A DNA stretch of 40,615 bases from Prochlorococcus sp. AG-402-K04 (GTDB taxonomy: Bacteria > Cyanobacteriota > Cyanobacteriia > PCC-6307 > Cyanobiaceae), in contig QCID01000010.1 in the NCBI GenBank assembly GCA_003216895.1, positions 1 through 40,615 of the forward strand. The letters are read 5' to 3'. The first letter of the stretch is position 1. Each line of letters starts with the position of its first letter. Position numbers and translations under genes: made by a program. The notes below the pieces were generated by a model. It ran no database searches and was not told the origin of the DNA. It worked only from the letters and a program-made list of their open reading frames with translations. Positions 18,376 to 27,420 of this stretch are shown one piece after another.

Positions 18376-19731
18376 GTGGAAAATCATTCATTAACAAAAT
18401 CTCCTCTCTCCTTGCCTTCTTTTTCGATTCCGAAAATCAGTCTTTTTATTGGGCTAACCATCGTAGGTCAATGGGTTTTGAGTGATGTAGCCCATATTCC
18501 TGGGGGTGGACTTGGATTGCTGCTAGGAGTTGGTTGTGTTTTTTATTTTTTAAAACCAGGAAAGGTTTCATTTGATGCTCCCTCTACTGTTCAAGGATGG
18601 GTAAGAAGATGTCATGACGTTTTAGAGAATTTTGAGTACTTACTTGAGGATGGAGAGCAAAGTGAAAGAAAAAAAGAGAGAATAAATTCCTTGCAAAAAA
18701 TTATTGATAGAAGCGAGGATCAAAACATTGGTTTCTTGAAAACAAAAGGCGTAAAATTACCCGATAAAGAGCAATTGGAAAAAGTTTTAGGAATAAAAAA
18801 TAAAATAAAAGTATCTTTTCCATCAGCTCTTCCGGTAAGAGATCGAAATTGGATTTTGCCAGATTTAATCCAAGAACAAGATTTTATTGTTTATTCTTTG
18901 GCACTTCCAATGAGTGCAGCTGATCTTTTATGGATTAAAAATATCCCTACAGATCAACCGGCCTGGCTAATGGTTGCCAGTAAAGAATCTACTGATTGGT
19001 CCGATGAGCGAAATGCATTAGAGGCTCAATTACCAGATAGATGGACTAACAGAGTATTGAAATGGGATGGATCTCAAACTGAGATGGCAACGGTTCTTTC
19101 TCCAATTAAGAAACTTCTTGAAAATCCAAAGAAGAATACAGACATTACTAAGCAAAGACTTTTATCTCGATTGCATACTTCTTGGCAAAAAGATTTAGAA
19201 AAATTAAGAAGAGAAAAATTTCAGGTTATTCAAACAAGATCTCAGTGGATAGTTGCTGGTATTGTTTTCGCCTCCCCTGTCGCCTCAACTGATTTGCTTG
19301 GAGTTGCAGTTGTTAATGGCTTGATGATTAAAGAAATGTCGAAAATATGGTCCTCCAAAATGAAGCCAGAATTACTTGAGGCAGTCTCACGACAACTAGT
19401 AATGGCTGCTATCGGTCAAGGAGTTGTTGAATGGAGTGGACAGTCCTTGTTGAGTTTGGCAAAGCTTGATGGTTCCTCTTGGGTAGCTGCGGGAACAATC
19501 CAGGCCTTGAGTGCTGCTTATTTAACAAGAGTGGTTGGAAGATCGATGGCTGATTGGATGGCTCTTAACAATGGAGTAACTCAACCTGATTTAGAACTTA
19601 TTAAGCAACAAGCTCCTCAACTAGTATCAAAAGCTGCTGAGCTAGAAAGAGTTGATTGGGTGGCTTTTTTAAAGCAATCAAAAGAATGGATTCAGTCTCA
19701 ATCTATTAATTACAAAGTTAAATCAGTTTAA
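18376..19731 (+). CDS. YcjF-family (DUF697) membrane protein
   Basis: The 451-residue protein has two hydrophobic segments near residues 20-57 (VGQWVLSDVAHIPGGGLGLLLGVGC region), a charged middle section of about 200 residues, and a C-terminal DUF697-type hydrophobic helical domain from about residue 290 (WIVAGIVFASPVASTDLLGV, then LVMAAIGQGVVEW and GTIQALSAAYLTRVVG). Cyanobacterial DUF697 proteins often carry an Era-like GTPase domain; no Walker A GxxxxGK(S/T) is visible here, so that domain is absent or decayed. The start is a GTG at 18376. A metal transporter operon begins 73 bases downstream. Its role is unknown. Confidence 0.75.
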   Translation: MENHSLTKSPLSLPSFSIPKISLFIGLTIVGQWVLSDVAHIPGGGLGLLLGVGCVFYFLKPGKVSFDAPSTVQGWVRRCHDVLENFEYLLEDGEQSERKKERINSLQKIIDRSEDQNIGFLKTKGVKLPDKEQLEKVLGIKNKIKVSFPSALPVRDRNWILPDLIQEQDFIVYSLALPMSAADLLWIKNIPTDQPAWLMVASKESTDWSDERNALEAQLPDRWTNRVLKWDGSQTEMATVLSPIKKLLENPKKNTDITKQRLLSRLHTSWQKDLEKLRREKFQVIQTRSQWIVAGIVFASPVASTDLLGVAVVNGLMIKEMSKIWSSKMKPELLEAVSRQLVMAAIGQGVVEWSGQSLLSLAKLDGSSWVAAGTIQALSAAYLTRVVGRSMADWMALNNGVTQPDLELIKQQAPQLVSKAAELERVDWVAFLKQSKEWIQSQSINYKVKSV

Positions 19732-19758
19732 GTTTATAATTTTTCTTCTAGTATATCT

Positions 19759-19788
19759 TTGACTTATATTTATATAAAATAACAATAT
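19759..19788 (+). promoter_or_regulatory. Candidate promoter of the manganese transporter operon
   Basis: TTGACT at 19759-19764 and CAATAT at 19783-19788 are 18 bases apart, ahead of the ATG at 19805. The -35 element is good and the -10 weak, in a very AT-rich stretch, so this is tentative. No obvious operator for a metal regulator is visible. Confidence 0.3.
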
Positions 19789-19804
19789 TTTCTAATTCAA
19801 ATAT

Positions 19805-20770
19805 ATGTTTAATAACAAGATTTTTTTCTATTTGCTTTATAAGAAAAACAAGTTAATAAGCTTATTTATTTTTCTTACTTTCAATGTTTTTGCCTTGACA
19901 GCATGTGTAAATAAAAACACTTATAGATTAGACGAAGAAAGATTTTTCGTCTTAACTACTTTTACAATTTTGGCAGATCTTGCTAGAAATGTTGCTGGGG
20001 ATAGACTTTTAGTTGAATCAATAACTAAACCAGGAGCTGAAATCCATAGTTATCAATTTACACCCAGTGATATTGTAAAAACTAAAGGGGCAAAACTGAT
20101 TATTGAAAATGGTTTAGGGCTTGAAGCATGGTCTTCGAAATTTTTGATGAGCTCGGGTGATATCCCCAATGTGAAATTAACCGAGGGGATAAAGCCATTA
20201 TTGATAGAGGGCGATTCTTATTCAGGAAAGCCAAATCCTCATGCCTGGATGTCGCCTAAGAAAGCTATGCATTATGTAGATAAAATAGTTGAAGCTTTTA
20301 TCAAAATCGATCCTGATGGAGCTCTTGAATACTCATCTAACGCTTCAACCTATAAAGCTAAGCTTCAATCTCTTGATAAAGAGCTAAGAGATTCTTTATC
20401 CTCTATTCCTAAAGAAAGAAGATTTTTGGTGACATGTGAAGGAGCCTTTTCTTATCTTGCTCGTGATTACGGAATGAAAGAGGCATATTTGTGGCCAGTT
20501 AATGCTGAAAGTCAGGTAACCCCAAGGAGAATGGTGAATCTAATAAAAACAATTAAAGAGAATGAAATCCCAACAATTTTTTGTGAAAGCACTGTGAGCT
20601 CAGAAGCTCAAATGGAAGTTGCAAAATCAAGCGGAGCTGTTTTTGGTGGAACCTTCTACGTTGATTCACTCTCAGATTTAAATGGACCTGCACCAACCTA
20701 TATAGATTTACTAAGGCATAATGTTCGATTAATTACTGAGGGCCTATCCGTTTCAGCAGTGAAAAAATAA
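19805..20770 (+). CDS. mntC: Metal ABC transporter substrate-binding lipoprotein, manganese type
   Basis: The 321-residue protein belongs to the cluster A-I (ZnuA/PsaA/MntC) binding proteins. A basic, hydrophobic leader ends in the lipobox LTAC with the lipid-bearing Cys34. Predicted metal ligands are H81 (EIHSYQF), H146 (PNPHAWMSP), E212 (VTCEGAF) and D287 (YVDSLSD). The His2-Glu-Asp set is that of the manganese proteins PsaA and MntC, whereas zinc-type ZnuA has a third histidine and a His-rich loop, both absent here. It would capture Mn2+ in the periplasm. The ATPase start overlaps its stop by one base. Gene order matches the cyanobacterial mntCAB operon; iron or zinc as substrate cannot be fully excluded. 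Confidence 0.9.
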   Translation: MFNNKIFFYLLYKKNKLISLFIFLTFNVFALTACVNKNTYRLDEERFFVLTTFTILADLARNVAGDRLLVESITKPGAEIHSYQFTPSDIVKTKGAKLIIENGLGLEAWSSKFLMSSGDIPNVKLTEGIKPLLIEGDSYSGKPNPHAWMSPKKAMHYVDKIVEAFIKIDPDGALEYSSNASTYKAKLQSLDKELRDSLSSIPKERRFLVTCEGAFSYLARDYGMKEAYLWPVNAESQVTPRRMVNLIKTIKENEIPTIFCESTVSSEAQMEVAKSSGAVFGGTFYVDSLSDLNGPAPTYIDLLRHNVRLITEGLSVSAVKK

Positions 20771-21567
20771 TGAACCCAATTTTTAAAAGTCACGAGAAAG
20801 ATTTTATGCGTATTGAGGCAGATCAAGTTTGTGTTGATTACAACGGTACAGTTGCTCTATATGACGCAAGTTTAAATTTAAAAGCGGGATCTATATGTGG
20901 CCTTGTGGGGATGAATGGTGCAGGAAAATCAACCTTTTTCAAAGCGCTAATGGGGTTCGTTAGACCATCAAGGGGGAAAATAAGGATTAATGGTATCAAG
21001 GTTAATCAAGCGCAGAAGGAGCAATCGGTTGCATATGTTCCACAAAACGAAGGAATAGATTATTCATTTCCTGTGAGTGTTTGGGATGTTGTGATGATGG
21101 GAAGATATGGCGCTATGAATATTTTCCGAATACCAAGAGAATCAGATAGAAGAGCTGTTGTTCATGCGCTTGAAAGAGTTGATCTTTTGGATCTCAGAGA
21201 AAGACCAATAGGATCTTTATCTGGAGGACAGCGCAAAAGAGCTTTTCTTGCAAGAGCAATTGCTCAACGTGCATCAGTACTGCTTTTAGACGAGCCTTTT
21301 TCCGGAGTTGATGTGCCCACTGAAAAGCTTATGGCTGAGCTATTTCTTCAGTTTCGACAAGAAGGACACACTATTTTGATCTCTACTCATGATTTGAATC
21401 ATGTCCGTGATTTTTGTGATTTTGTTGTCCTTATCAATAAGACAGTTCTTGCGTATGGTGAAACTTCGGAAGTTTTTACTTCGGAAAACTTAAATAAAAC
21501 ATTTGGAGGAATTCCACCAAATCCTTTATCAGGTCCAACGTCAAGCAAAGATTTTATAAATGAGTGA
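20770..21567 (+). CDS. mntA: Metal ABC transporter ATP-binding protein
   Basis: The ATPase energises uptake through the permease encoded next. In its 265 residues the Walker A motif GMNGAGKST lies at 47-55, the Q-loop in YVPQNEGIDYSF, the signature LSGGQRKRAFLARA around 153-166, Walker B LLLDEPFSGVD and the H-switch STHDL. The YVPQNE pattern is typical of metal transporters of the ZnuC/MntA group. The ATG at 20770 overlaps the stop of the binding-protein gene; an internal ATG at residue 13 (MRIEADQV) is a possible alternative. The gene overlaps the permease gene by 8 bases. Confidence 0.93.
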   Translation: MNPIFKSHEKDFMRIEADQVCVDYNGTVALYDASLNLKAGSICGLVGMNGAGKSTFFKALMGFVRPSRGKIRINGIKVNQAQKEQSVAYVPQNEGIDYSFPVSVWDVVMMGRYGAMNIFRIPRESDRRAVVHALERVDLLDLRERPIGSLSGGQRKRAFLARAIAQRASVLLLDEPFSGVDVPTEKLMAELFLQFRQEGHTILISTHDLNHVRDFCDFVVLINKTVLAYGETSEVFTSENLNKTFGGIPPNPLSGPTSSKDFINE

Positions 21568-22432
21568 ATTTTTAATTTCCATTACGCCAATTGATTGGCT
21601 ACTGGATCCATTAACTCATGACTTCATGAGAAGAGCTTTAATGGTTAGTGCATTGGTGGGAGGCGTATGTGGACTTTTATCTTGTTATATGACATTAAAA
21701 GGCTGGGCATTAATGGGTGACGCGGTCTCTCATGCGGTTATGCCAGGAGTAGTTGTCGCTTATGCATTAGGTCTCCCTTTTTCCGTAGGTGCTTTTGTTT
21801 TTGGAGTTGGCTCAGTTGCTTTGATTGGATTTGTTAAACAGAAATCTAGAATCAAAGAAGATACAGTTATAGGACTTGTTTTTACTGGATTTTTTGCATT
21901 AGGTCTTGTTTTGGTTTCAAAGATTAAAAGTAATATTGATCTAATGCAAATACTTTTTGGAAGTCCTTTAGGAATTTCACGATCAGATGTTAACCAGACT
22001 TTAATTATTTCATTTATCGTTATATCTGTTTTGCTTGTATTTAGAAAAGATTTAATGCTTTATTGTTTTGATGCGAAGCATGCTAGATCTATAGGAATAA
22101 ATACAGGTATACTTCATTATTTATTGTTAACGTTATTATCTTTATCCGCAGTCGTTGGTTTGCAAACTGTTGGTATAATTCTTGTAGTAGCAATGCTTAT
22201 TACTCCTGGTGCTACAGCATACTTGCTTACTGATCGTTTTGATAAAATGACTTTATTAGCAGTTATTAGCAGCTCATTCTCGAGTATTTTAGGTGTCTAT
22301 ATTAGTTATTGGTCAGATATTGAAACAGGTGGATCTATTGTTTTAGTTCAAACATTAATATTTCTAGTAGCATTTTTATTTGCCCCAAGATATGGAATAT
22401 TTAAAAATCAAACTTTTATAAATAATAATTAA
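21560..22432 (+). CDS. mntB: Metal ABC transporter permease
   Basis: This 290-residue ABC-3 family membrane protein has about eight hydrophobic spans. Family marks are the early LSCYMTLKGWALMGDAVSHAVMPGVVVAY, the cytoplasmic EDTVIGLVFTGFFALGLVL coupling region and VVGLQTVGIILVVAMLITPGATAYLLT. It forms the inner-membrane channel for the binding lipoprotein and ATPase before it, and starts inside the ATPase gene (8-base overlap), so translation is coupled. The whole three-gene order is binding protein, ATPase, permease. The DUF4336 gene follows after 12 bases and may be co-transcribed. Confidence 0.93.
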   Translation: MSEFLISITPIDWLLDPLTHDFMRRALMVSALVGGVCGLLSCYMTLKGWALMGDAVSHAVMPGVVVAYALGLPFSVGAFVFGVGSVALIGFVKQKSRIKEDTVIGLVFTGFFALGLVLVSKIKSNIDLMQILFGSPLGISRSDVNQTLIISFIVISVLLVFRKDLMLYCFDAKHARSIGINTGILHYLLLTLLSLSAVVGLQTVGIILVVAMLITPGATAYLLTDRFDKMTLLAVISSSFSSILGVYISYWSDIETGGSIVLVQTLIFLVAFLFAPRYGIFKNQTFINNN

Positions 22433-22444
22433 GTTAAGCAAACG

Positions 22445-23623
22445 ATGAGCAATCTCTCTACTGAACAAAAATGGAGCTGGTGGCCACTTTTACCGCTCTA
22501 TCCATATGGGAGAAAAAGAACAATATTCAGGGAATTAGTTCCTAATCAAATTTGGAGTTTTGAACAACTTCAGGGAATTTATTATGTTGCTGTCCCAGTA
22601 AGGCTATTAGTTGTAAGAGTAAAGAATGGATTGATGATAATCAATCCTCTCCCTCCGACGAAAGAATTGCTAAGTGACATAGATGTACTAGTGAAAAAAA
22701 TCGGTCCTGTCAAAACTATTGTTTTACCTACGGCCTCTGGTTTGGAGCATAAAATTGCTCTTCCTGCTTTAGCTAGAGCTTTTCCTGATTCAAAAATATG
22801 GGTTTGCCCAGGGCAATGGAGTTTTCCATTTCAATTGCCTTTTGATTGGTTGGGAATTCCTTCCATAAGAACAAATATTTTATTGGCTGATGGATTCCCT
22901 CATAGTGATTATTGTGACTGGTTTCCATTGGGACCAATTGATATTGGACTAGGACGCTTTCAAGAAATATCTTGTTTTCATAAACCATCAAAATCTTTAT
23001 TGGTTACTGATGCTCTTGTGGGTATAGAAGAGACTCCTCCAGAGCTTTTTGATTTAGACCCTACCCCATTATTGTTTCATTCAAGAGAGAAAGGGTCTGA
23101 AGAACTTATTGATACGCCAATTGCGAGAAGAAAAGGATGGCTTCGATTGGTTCTTTTTGCTTCCTACTTAAGACCAGAAAAGTTGGTCATACCGAAAATA
23201 AAAGAAATTTTTGGAAATTCTTTTAAACCAAACTTAAGAAATAAAAGAGCTCATTTTGGTATATATCCTTTTTCTTGGCAGCAAGGCTGGGAGTTGTCTG
23301 CTAAAAAAATTGTTGGAAAAAAAACTCCTCTTATACAAATTGCACCTGTAATAGAAAGGCTGGTTTTCCCTAGAGGACAAAAAGCTTTAATAACTTGGCT
23401 CAATAAAGTTGAATCCTTGCAAGGTCTTTCATGGCTAATTTCTGCTCATTACAGCGGAAAAGTTAGATTTTCAAAAAATGACATAAAGGTGTTAAAAAAT
23501 AAAATTAAAAAATCTGACTGGGCTAACAGCAAAGGTGATTTTGGATTTTTAAGCTGGTTAGATCAAAAATTGTTAAAAATCGGCGTAGTACCTAAAAAAC
23601 CTCTTGAAAAATTTAGTGATTGA
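22445..23623 (+). CDS. DUF4336 domain protein
   Basis: The 392-residue protein fits DUF4336, a family of cyanobacteria and chloroplasts of unknown function with a metallo-beta-lactamase-like outline. Recognisable parts are the start WSWWPLLPLYPYGRKRTIFREL, the LIIINPLPPT-like strand near residue 65 (MIINPLPPTKEL), LPTASGLEHKIALPALARAFP and WVCPGQWSFPFQLP. The classical HxHxDH zinc motif of true beta-lactamases is missing, as is usual in this family. It follows the metal permease by 12 bases on the same strand, which could hint at a metal-related task, but that is only context. It ends 7 bases from the convergent DUF760 gene. Confidence 0.8.
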   Translation: MSNLSTEQKWSWWPLLPLYPYGRKRTIFRELVPNQIWSFEQLQGIYYVAVPVRLLVVRVKNGLMIINPLPPTKELLSDIDVLVKKIGPVKTIVLPTASGLEHKIALPALARAFPDSKIWVCPGQWSFPFQLPFDWLGIPSIRTNILLADGFPHSDYCDWFPLGPIDIGLGRFQEISCFHKPSKSLLVTDALVGIEETPPELFDLDPTPLLFHSREKGSEELIDTPIARRKGWLRLVLFASYLRPEKLVIPKIKEIFGNSFKPNLRNKRAHFGIYPFSWQQGWELSAKKIVGKKTPLIQIAPVIERLVFPRGQKALITWLNKVESLQGLSWLISAHYSGKVRFSKNDIKVLKNKIKKSDWANSKGDFGFLSWLDQKLLKIGVVPKKPLEKFSD

Positions 23624-23630
23624 TATTTAG

Positions 23631-23975
23631 TTAAATTTTATCTGGGTCGACTGACATCTCTTCATCAGATAAAAGTGTTTCCTCTAACTGTTTCCTTTGC
23701 TCCATTTGTCTTAGAAAGTAACCTGTCATCATTGCTGAAGCTAATAAACTAGCCAAATTATCCTTACTAGAAGTTACTTTTACCTCAAATTGCTCTCCAG
23801 GAAGCATCCCAAGTAAACCTTGTACGTTGTGACGAATTATTTCTTGAATTTCGGGACTGGCAGATTTTGCAACTCTTTGGAGAACGTCTGCAGGTTGATC
23901 TTGTAAATATTGAATTAGAGCATTTGCCTCATGACCTTCATTATTGTCTGTAGCTAAAAATTCAGGATTAAACAT
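23631..23975 (-). CDS. DUF760 family protein
   Basis: The 114-residue acidic, helical protein matches DUF760, found in cyanobacteria and plant plastids. Marks are NALIQYLQDQ, the motif IQEIIRHNVQGLLGMLP near residues 44-60, and the following FEVKVTSSKDNLASLLASAMMTGYFLR. Plant members have been linked to chloroplast protein turnover, but the bacterial function is unknown to me. A candidate promoter lies immediately upstream and gives a short leader. It is transcribed towards the DUF4336 gene, with 7 bases between the stops. Confidence 0.85.
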   Translation of the reverse strand: MFNPEFLATDNNEGHEANALIQYLQDQPADVLQRVAKSASPEIQEIIRHNVQGLLGMLPGEQFEVKVTSSKDNLASLLASAMMTGYFLRQMEQRKQLEETLLSDEEMSVDPDKI

Positions 23976-23992
23976 CCAGCTTTTTCAATTTA

Positions 23993-24021
23993 ATTACACA
24001 ATATCGCAAAATGTACTCCAA
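23993..24021 (-). promoter_or_regulatory. Candidate promoter of the DUF760 gene
   Basis: On the minus strand TTGGAG (24021-24016) and TGTAAT (23998-23993) are 17 bases apart. The -10 matches the TATAAT consensus at five of six positions and lies about 18 bases before the ATG at 23975, giving a short leader. It is the best-looking promoter in the window, though seen only by eye. Confidence 0.42.
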
Positions 24022-24037
24022 TAAAATTTAATTTAGG

Positions 24038-24604
24038 TTATGGGAACCGAATAGGTCCTATTTTTTTTAATGGCCAATACCTTGCAAGTGCCGTGCCTAT
24101 AAGATTTTCTTCTGGTAGAGCACCCCATACATGAGAGTCTAAACTGTTATTTCGGTTGTCTCCTAAAACCCAAAGTGAATAGTCAGGTACATTTATTGCT
24201 TCCATTTCATATTGGATAGGTTCTTTAATCCAAGGTTCACTTATTTGTTTTTCATTTCTATATAATTTTCCATCAGTAACTTCTATCTTGTCTCCGGGTA
24301 ATCCAACGACTCTTTTTATCAACGCTGAACCATCACTGTAACCTGCTTCTGTAAGAATTTTTGGAGGTTTAAAAATAACAATTGTATTTAAATTTAAATG
24401 TTTATTTAGTTTTTTATTAAGTCTTGGGGTTATTTTTTCTATCAATATTCGGTCTTGAATTTGCAAAGTTGGAATCATTGATCCAGATGGAATCCATCTA
24501 GGTTCAACTGCTTGCCATCTTAATAAAAGCGCAATTAGTATCCAAATAAACAAACCTTTCCAACTATTTTGGTTTTGATTCTTTTTTGATCTAGAGGAAG
24601 TCAT
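24038..24604 (-). CDS. lepB: Signal peptidase I
   Basis: LepB cleaves signal peptides from exported proteins at the outer face of the cytoplasmic membrane. The 188-residue protein has one N-terminal membrane anchor (about residues 16-31), the catalytic serine S42 in PSGSMIPTLQ, the general base lysine K97 in ALIKRVVGLPGD, and the late GDNRNNSLDSHVWGALP box. This is the complete S26 catalytic set. It is divergent from menD with 63 bases between the starts. Clients visible in the window would include the AMIN amidase and the small secreted protein near 1107. Confidence 0.95.
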   Translation of the reverse strand: MTSSRSKKNQNQNSWKGLFIWILIALLLRWQAVEPRWIPSGSMIPTLQIQDRILIEKITPRLNKKLNKHLNLNTIVIFKPPKILTEAGYSDGSALIKRVVGLPGDKIEVTDGKLYRNEKQISEPWIKEPIQYEMEAINVPDYSLWVLGDNRNNSLDSHVWGALPEENLIGTALARYWPLKKIGPIRFP

Positions 24605-24667
24605 GAATTTTCTTTGTTTTAGTTTCTTGTTGGAAAGTTTTTTACAAAAATCGAAGTAGTTTTTCTT

Positions 24668-26464
24668 TTGACAATTTCAGTAGCACGTTCCAATTTTTTT
24701 ATTAGCTTAGAGCTCCTTAAAACTTTAGTAGCAAAGGGAGTGAAATTTTTTGTCCTTTGCCCTGGTAGCAGATCAGGCTCTCTTGCTTTAGCAGCAGCAA
24801 GCCTCTCAAAAAGAAAAGAATTAACTCTCATAACATCAATTGATGAAAGGTCAGCGGCATTCCTTGCTTTGGGAATAAGTGCAGCTAGCGGACAAGTAAG
24901 TTGTGTAATTACAACTTCTGGAAGTGCTGTCGCAAATCTTTTGCCAGCGGCTGTTGAAGCAGATAGGTCATGCCACCCCCTTTTGTTCTTAACTGCAGAT
25001 AGACCTTTGCGATTAAAAGAATGTGGAGCTAATCAAGCAGTTAATCAACAGGATTTTTTGAAATCTGTTTGTAGACATTTTGATGAATCTCCAAAAGAAG
25101 GAATTCATTTGATTTCTAAAGAGAGACTGACATCTTTAATTGGAAAATCATTCGAAATGGCTTCAAACATTCCTGGACCAGTTCATATTAACCTTGCTTA
25201 TGAAGAACCTTTGCATCCTTGCGAAATTGACCAGAAAGAAGTTCTTGATGGATGGCTCCTTGAAGGATTTTTAAAGGACAAAAATTCTTCAAATGAGATT
25301 GAGACTGTTAAAGATTTTCCATCCTTAAAACTACCAAAACTTGATCCATTTTCTTTAGGAATAATTATTGTTGGACCATGGAGAGGAAAAGCAAAACAAC
25401 TTTTTTCTTTTAGGGGCGCATTAAAGAAATGGCAAAAATTAACTGGATGGCCAATTCTTGCTGATCCACTTTCTGGGGTTCTAAATGATCAAGAGGGTTT
25501 AATAAATCACTGGGATCTTTTTTTCTCAACAGGTTTATTTGAAAAAATCAAAGAGATTCAAGTTCTACGTTTGGGTCCAATACCACCAAGTAGAGAATTA
25601 CAAACTTGGCTTAAAAAACCTGGAAAAGTCCAATTACTTATTACAGAGGGAGATTGTCGAAATCTTGATCCAATAGGTGGCTCAACTCAATTTAGTAAAG
25701 GGTTATCGTATTGGGTTGATAAACTGCTTGAGGGTATTCCCTCAAAGCCAGCAATAGATAAAAAAAATGTTAGTCAAAAGTTGACTAAAGAGCTTTTAAA
25801 GTATGATTTATTTATCCATGATTGGCTTGATAAAAGATTATTCAGAAAGGGATTAATTACTGAACCTGCATTAGCTAGATTGCTTCCTCGATTGTTGCCA
25901 ACTTCTATCCCTGTGATGCTTGCTTCAAGTAGTCCAATAAGAGATTGGTTGAGTTATTCGGGAGAGGGGGCTTTCCTCAGAAGGTGTTTTGGCTTTAGGG
26001 GGGCATCAGGAATTGATGGGACACTTTCAATGGGTATGGGATTATCAATAATTATGGGAAGAATGATTTTGGTCACAGGTGATTTAGCACTTCTTCATGA
26101 TACAAATGGTTGGCTATTTTCAAAGGATAAAAATATCAGTCTAATTGTAATCATGATTGATAATGGAGGAGGGGGTATTTTTAATCAATTAAATATCGAT
26201 AGAATTCAAGAAGGAGATTTTGAAGAAATTTTTCTTATGCCTCAGCAAGTTTGTCATCTTACACTTGCTAAAGCCTATGGATTGAAATATAAGCAAGTTG
26301 CTTGCTTGGATGATTTAGAACAAGCAATTGAATGGAGTTTTTCTTTATCAACAAATGTATTAATAAGAGTTTGTACTAACTCTTTTGAAGATCATTCATT
26401 GAGAGTAAGTTTACGTGATGATCTAAAAAAATCATTACCTCAGAATTTATCAAGTTTTGACTAA
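24668..26464 (+). CDS. menD: 2-succinyl-5-enolpyruvyl-6-hydroxy-3-cyclohexene-1-carboxylate synthase
   Basis: MenD joins isochorismate and 2-oxoglutarate with thiamine diphosphate, the first committed step of the phylloquinone ring. The 598-residue protein shows FFVLCPGSRSGSLALAA with the isochorismate-site residues, the thiamine-glutamate region TSIDERSAAFLALG, the central TPP-fold domain and the C-terminal thiamine-diphosphate motif VTGDLALLHDTNGW with IDNGGGGIFNQL. The start appears to be a TTG at 24668: the frame is closed by a stop 45 bases upstream and holds no ATG before the conserved core. menB follows after 14 bases, so the two form a phylloquinone pair. Confidence 0.94.
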   Translation: MTISVARSNFFISLELLKTLVAKGVKFFVLCPGSRSGSLALAAASLSKRKELTLITSIDERSAAFLALGISAASGQVSCVITTSGSAVANLLPAAVEADRSCHPLLFLTADRPLRLKECGANQAVNQQDFLKSVCRHFDESPKEGIHLISKERLTSLIGKSFEMASNIPGPVHINLAYEEPLHPCEIDQKEVLDGWLLEGFLKDKNSSNEIETVKDFPSLKLPKLDPFSLGIIIVGPWRGKAKQLFSFRGALKKWQKLTGWPILADPLSGVLNDQEGLINHWDLFFSTGLFEKIKEIQVLRLGPIPPSRELQTWLKKPGKVQLLITEGDCRNLDPIGGSTQFSKGLSYWVDKLLEGIPSKPAIDKKNVSQKLTKELLKYDLFIHDWLDKRLFRKGLITEPALARLLPRLLPTSIPVMLASSSPIRDWLSYSGEGAFLRRCFGFRGASGIDGTLSMGMGLSIIMGRMILVTGDLALLHDTNGWLFSKDKNISLIVIMIDNGGGGIFNQLNIDRIQEGDFEEIFLMPQQVCHLTLAKAYGLKYKQVACLDDLEQAIEWSFSLSTNVLIRVCTNSFEDHSLRVSLRDDLKKSLPQNLSSFD

Positions 26465-26478
26465 ATTTAATTTAAACA

Positions 26479-27372
26479 ATGACTTTAAAACCTTTTACCC
26501 CTAAAAATATTTCTAGAAGAGTTCTCCCAGGAGAAATTATTACCTCATGGGTTGCTGTTGCTGATTACAAAGATATCCTGCTTGACATAAGTCCTGAAGG
26601 AATTGCTCGCATTGCCATAAATCGTCCAGAGAAAAGAAATGCTTTTCGACCTCAAACAATTTCAGAACTTTGTGATGCATTTATCAGAATAAGAGAAGAT
26701 CCAAAAATTGGAGTGGTTTTATTGACAGGGGTAGGACCTTCCAAGGATGGAAAGTTCGCTTTTTGCTCTGGAGGAGATCAGGCTATACGTGGAAGTGGAG
26801 GATACCTCGGTGATGATGGAATCCCGCGTTTAAATGTTCTTGATTTGCAGCGTATAATTAGAAGCCTTCCTAAAGTAGTTATTGCTCTTGTCCCTGGTTT
26901 CGCAATCGGGGGTGGACATGTTTTACATTTGATTTGCGATTTAAGTTTGGCTGCAGATAATGCAATGTTTGGTCAAACAGGACCTAAAGTAGGAAGCTTT
27001 GACGCAGGTTTTGGTTCAAGTTATTTAGCAAGGGTTGTAGGTCAAAAGAAAGCTAGAGAAATTTGGTTCCTATGCAGGAAATATGGAGCAAAGGAAGCAT
27101 TAGATATGGGGCTAATAAATGCCATCTCACCAGTTAATTTGCTTGAGTCAGAAGGAGTTAAATGGGCTAGAGAAATACTTCAAAACAGTCCAACCGCTAT
27201 AAAGTGTCTGAAATTTTCTTTTAATGCTGATACTGATGGATTAGCAGGTATCCAAGAGCTTGCTGGCCAGGCAACACATCTTTTTTATACGACTGATGAG
27301 TCAAAGGAGGGACGAAATGCTTTCATGGAGAAAAGGGATCCTGATTTTTCTGAATCAAAATGGCTTCCATGA
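26479..27372 (+). CDS. menB: 1,4-dihydroxy-2-naphthoyl-CoA synthase
   Basis: MenB closes the second ring of the naphthoquinone nucleus from o-succinylbenzoyl-CoA. The 297-residue crotonase-fold protein has [19 protein letters not shown], the oxyanion-hole segment [15 protein letters not shown] near residues 96-110, [14 protein letters not shown], and [21 protein letters not shown] with the aspartate conserved in MenB. The FRPQT and GSFDAGFG elements separate it from general enoyl-CoA hydratases. It lies 14 bases after menD; glgA follows after 48 bases. The product serves photosystem I phylloquinone. Confidence 0.96.
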   Translation: MTLKPFTPKNISRRVLPGEIITSWVAVADYKDILLDISPEGIARIAINRPEKRNAFRPQTISELCDAFIRIREDPKIGVVLLTGVGPSKDGKFAFCSGGDQAIRGSGGYLGDDGIPRLNVLDLQRIIRSLPKVVIALVPGFAIGGGHVLHLICDLSLAADNAMFGQTGPKVGSFDAGFGSSYLARVVGQKKAREIWFLCRKYGAKEALDMGLINAISPVNLLESEGVKWAREILQNSPTAIKCLKFSFNADTDGLAGIQELAGQATHLFYTTDESKEGRNAFMEKRDPDFSESKWLP

Positions 27373-27420
27373 TTTTATTTGGTTTATCCAAAAGATAAAT
27401 CTTTCTTTTTCATGAATTAA

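Noticed and set aside
27391-27409. Hairpin plus T-run between menB and glgA, as a terminator
   Set aside because: The stem has only five A/T-rich pairs (AAAGA/TCTTT) with a four-base loop; too weak to call in AT-rich DNA.
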